A DNA stretch of 8,109 bases from Streptomycetaceae bacterium. GTDB lineage: Bacteria; Actinomycetota; Actinomycetes; Nanopelagicales; Nanopelagicaceae. The notes under the pieces were generated by a model. It was given only the letters and a program-made list of their open reading frames with translations, had not been told where the DNA came from and did no database searches. The first letter of the stretch is position 1, and each line of letters starts with the position of its first letter. The translations under genes and the position numbers were made by a program. The stretch is from NCBI GenBank assembly GCA_027490415.1, contig JAIXYD010000171.1, forward strand, positions 1 through 8,109, given 5' to 3'. Below are positions 6,245 to 8,109 of the stretch, in pieces.

Positions 6245-6715
6245 ATGGATATCCGTGAAGCAGCAGCCGCGTACGAAAGTTCAACCCAGTACTTTCTCAA
6301 TCTTGCGCGTGGAGTAACTCCCGATCTCTTGGATGTTCGCCATGAAAATGGTTGGTCTGCACGACAGATTATTCATCACATGGCAGATTCAGAAGCACAG
6401 TCTTATGCGCGACTTCGTCGCTTAGTTGCAGAACCTGAAGGATCGTTGATTCAAGGTTATGACGAAAGCTTGTGGGCTTCGTGCGAGAAACTTGGCTACG
6501 AAAGTGCGCCAGTGGAAAATTCAATCGCAGTATTTGCTGCAGTGCGTGCTGGATCTCTTGATGTCATTAAGAGACTTGAAGAGTCAGACCTTGCAAAATC
6601 AGGAGAACATTCAGAGAGTGGAAAGTTCACAATCGAAAAGTGGTTAACCGGTTATACAAATCATCCAAAAGATCATGGCGATCAATTAGTTCGAGCCACA
6701 AAGGGGCAGGAGTAA
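6245..6715 (+). CDS. DinB-like (DinB/YfiT superfamily) metal-binding protein
   Basis: A 156-aa protein with the layout of the DinB/YfiT four-helix-bundle superfamily. An N-terminal helix is followed by NGWSARQIIHHMADSE (35-50), where H44/H45 give the first metal ligand, and a late NHPKDHGDQL (139-148) gives H140 and H144 as the other two. This three-histidine pattern is the family hallmark. Members include thiol (bacillithiol, mycothiol) transferases, the mycothiol-dependent maleylpyruvate isomerase and many of unknown activity, so the substrate cannot be named. A mycothiol-linked role is possible in an actinobacterium but is only a guess. There is no signal peptide or membrane segment, so it is cytoplasmic. 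It ends 3 bases before the aldehyde dehydrogenase, so both are probably one operon, and detoxification or amine catabolism is a plausible setting. Confidence 0.8.
   Translation: MDIREAAAAYESSTQYFLNLARGVTPDLLDVRHENGWSARQIIHHMADSEAQSYARLRRLVAEPEGSLIQGYDESLWASCEKLGYESAPVENSIAVFAAVRAGSLDVIKRLEESDLAKSGEHSESGKFTIEKWLTGYTNHPKDHGDQLVRATKGQE
6708..6712 (+). promoter_or_regulatory. Ribosome binding site of the aldehyde dehydrogenase
   Basis: AGGAG lies 6 bases before the ATG at 6719 and overlaps the final codons of the DinB-like gene, which supports both the start and co-translation. Confidence 0.8.
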
Positions 6716-6718
6716 ATC

Positions 6719-8109
6719 ATGAAGAAGCTATCCAATTTCATCAATGGAAAGTCAGTCGAATCAACATCGGGAGAGACGACAACTCTGATCAATCCAGCAA
6801 CTGCTCAACCATTTGCAACTGCGCCAAAATCCAATGCAGCAGATGTAGACCTGGCAATGAAGTCTGCAGCAGCAGCCTTTGAGGGATGGAGAGATTCAAC
6901 CCCTTCAGAGCGTCAACGTGCGCTGCTTAAGATTGCCGATGCTATCGAAGCACGTGCCGGTGAATTTGTTGCAACCGAGTCAGAGAACTGCGGCAAGCCC
7001 GTAGGTCTTACAGCATCTGAAGAAGTTCCACCGATGGTTGACCAGATTCGCTTCTTTGCCGGAGCTGCCCGAAACCTTGAAGGTAAGTCCGCTGGTGAGT
7101 ACATGCGTGGAATGACCTCATTTATTCGTCGCGAACCAATCGGCGTATGTGCTCAAGTCACTCCATGGAATTACCCAATGATGATGGCTGTCTGGAAGTG
7201 GGCACCTGCTATTGCGGCAGGAAATACCGTAGTTTTAAAGCCAAGTGACACAACACCTGCATCAACAGTTTTGATGGCACAGGTAATGAGTGAATTCTTG
7301 CCAGATGGTGTTATCAACGTTATTTGTGGTGAGCGCGAAACAGGTGCGTTGCTGGTAGATCACGCAACTCCATCAATGGTTTCAATTACTGGATCAGTTC
7401 GAGCAGGCATGGAAGTTGCAGGCGCGGCAGCAAAATCACTCAAGCGAGTTCACCTTGAACTTGGCGGCAAGGCTCCTGTTGTCGTCTTCAATGATGCAGA
7501 CCTTCAAGCAGCAGCAGAAGGAATTGCTTTGGCAGGCTTCTTCAACGCTGGTCAGGATTGCACAGCTGCAACTCGCGTTTTGGTTCAGTCAGGTGTCTAT
7601 GACGAGTTGGTGAAGTTGCTTGCCGATCAAGCAACCAATCAGATTGCTATGGGAATGCCAGATGCAGATGTTCTAGTGGGTCCAGTCAATAACGCTTCGC
7701 AGTATGCACGAGTCAACGGATTTATTGAGCGCGTTCCATCACATGCTCGAGTCGTGGCTGGGGCAACTCCAAATACTCTCGGTGGCTACTTCATCGCACC
7801 AACTGTCATCGCAGATCTCAAGCAGAGCGATGAATTGATTCAGTCCGAAATCTTTGGACCTGTGATCACGATTCAGAAATTTGAAACCGAGGCAGAAGCA
7901 ATCGCCATGGCCAACGGAGTCGAGTACGGCCTTGCCTCTTCGATTTGGACCAAGGACCACGGTCGCGCCATGCGCCTGGCCAAGGCCTTTGATTTCGGCT
8001 GCGTCTGGATCAACACTCATATTCCTCTGGTGGCGGAGATGCCTCACGGCGGCTACAAGCGCTCGGGCTACGGCAAGGATCTCTCAAGCTATGGCTTTGA
8101 GGATTACAC
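6719..8109 (+). CDS. Aldehyde dehydrogenase, gamma-aminobutyraldehyde dehydrogenase type (3' end missing)
   Basis: NAD-dependent aldehyde dehydrogenase; 463 complete codons are read without a stop before the window ends. Full-length relatives such as E. coli PatD are about 474 aa, so about ten residues are missing. Seen in order are TPWNYP (148-153, oxyanion-hole N151), KPSD (174-177, cofactor K174), TGSVRAG (224-230, Rossmann turn), LELGGKAP (246-253, general base E247), NAGQDC (276-281, nucleophile C281) and SEIFGP (376-381, E377). The overall pattern, including WKWAPAIAAGNTVVLKPSD and the C-terminal YGFEDYT, resembles gamma-aminobutyraldehyde dehydrogenases of putrescine degradation, which turn 4-aminobutanal into GABA. 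Betaine-aldehyde and other amino-aldehyde dehydrogenases are close alternatives, so no gene symbol is given. From about 7897 codon choice changes sharply to GC-rich (see findings). It is preceded by the DinB-like gene with a 3-base gap. Confidence 0.92.
   Translation, partial: MKKLSNFINGKSVESTSGETTTLINPATAQPFATAPKSNAADVDLAMKSAAAAFEGWRDSTPSERQRALLKIADAIEARAGEFVATESENCGKPVGLTASEEVPPMVDQIRFFAGAARNLEGKSAGEYMRGMTSFIRREPIGVCAQVTPWNYPMMMAVWKWAPAIAAGNTVVLKPSDTTPASTVLMAQVMSEFLPDGVINVICGERETGALLVDHATPSMVSITGSVRAGMEVAGAAAKSLKRVHLELGGKAPVVVFNDADLQAAAEGIALAGFFNAGQDCTAATRVLVQSGVYDELVKLLADQATNQIAMGMPDADVLVGPVNNASQYARVNGFIERVPSHARVVAGATPNTLGGYFIAPTVIADLKQSDELIQSEIFGPVITIQKFETEAEAIAMANGVEYGLASSIWTKDHGRAMRLAKAFDFGCVWINTHIPLVAEMPHGGYKRSGYGKDLSSYGFEDY

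Noticed and set aside
7739..8047. 102-residue minus-strand open frame
   Set aside because: It is antisense to the conserved C-terminal half of the aldehyde dehydrogenase; the length is explained by absence of reverse-strand stops in GC-richer DNA.

Overview
This window is the conserved actinobacterial translation and lipid housekeeping block, all on the + strand. It has moderate GC (roughly 45-52% in the stretches counted by hand), short spacers and tightly packed genes. The order xerC - rpsB - tsf - pyrH - frr - cdsA - rlmN is the Actinobacteria arrangement. The moderate GC, the compactness and an Ala codon preference for GCA fit a streamlined freshwater actinobacterium of the Nanopelagicales (acI / Candidatus Planktophila-like). 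That lineage call is an inference from gene order and composition, not from a search.

Layout: 1-69 is the 3' tail of an unidentified gene. 79-993 is a XerC-type tyrosine recombinase. 994-1241 is a 248-base non-coding region that appears to carry a promoter and a strongly structured leader for rpsB. Then follow rpsB (ribosomal protein S2), tsf (EF-Ts, TTG start), pyrH (UMP kinase), frr (ribosome recycling factor), cdsA (CDP-diglyceride synthetase, GTG start), rlmN (radical SAM 23S rRNA/tRNA adenine C2 methyltransferase, overlapping cdsA by 4 bases), a DinB-like metal-binding four-helix protein, and an aldehyde dehydrogenase of the gamma-aminobutyraldehyde type that runs off the right edge about ten residues before its expected end.

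Functionally, rpsB, tsf, frr and rlmN supply the ribosome and its elongation, recycling and modification. pyrH makes UDP for RNA and envelope precursors, and cdsA makes CDP-diacylglycerol for phospholipids. The DinB-like gene and the aldehyde dehydrogenase form a separate small pair joined by a 3-base gap, probably concerned with amine or aldehyde catabolism.

I see no mobile element, CRISPR array, tRNA, toxin-antitoxin or defence system, and no new multi-gene system. The signals worth a second look are RNA-level or compositional. They are a multi-hairpin rpsB leader with two hairpins sharing the same CACAA loop, a 10-bp helix that hides the ribosome binding site of pyrH, a set of genes without Shine-Dalgarno sequences that have -10-like hexamers placed for leaderless transcription, and an abrupt jump in GC and codon choice inside the last 200 bases of the aldehyde dehydrogenase.
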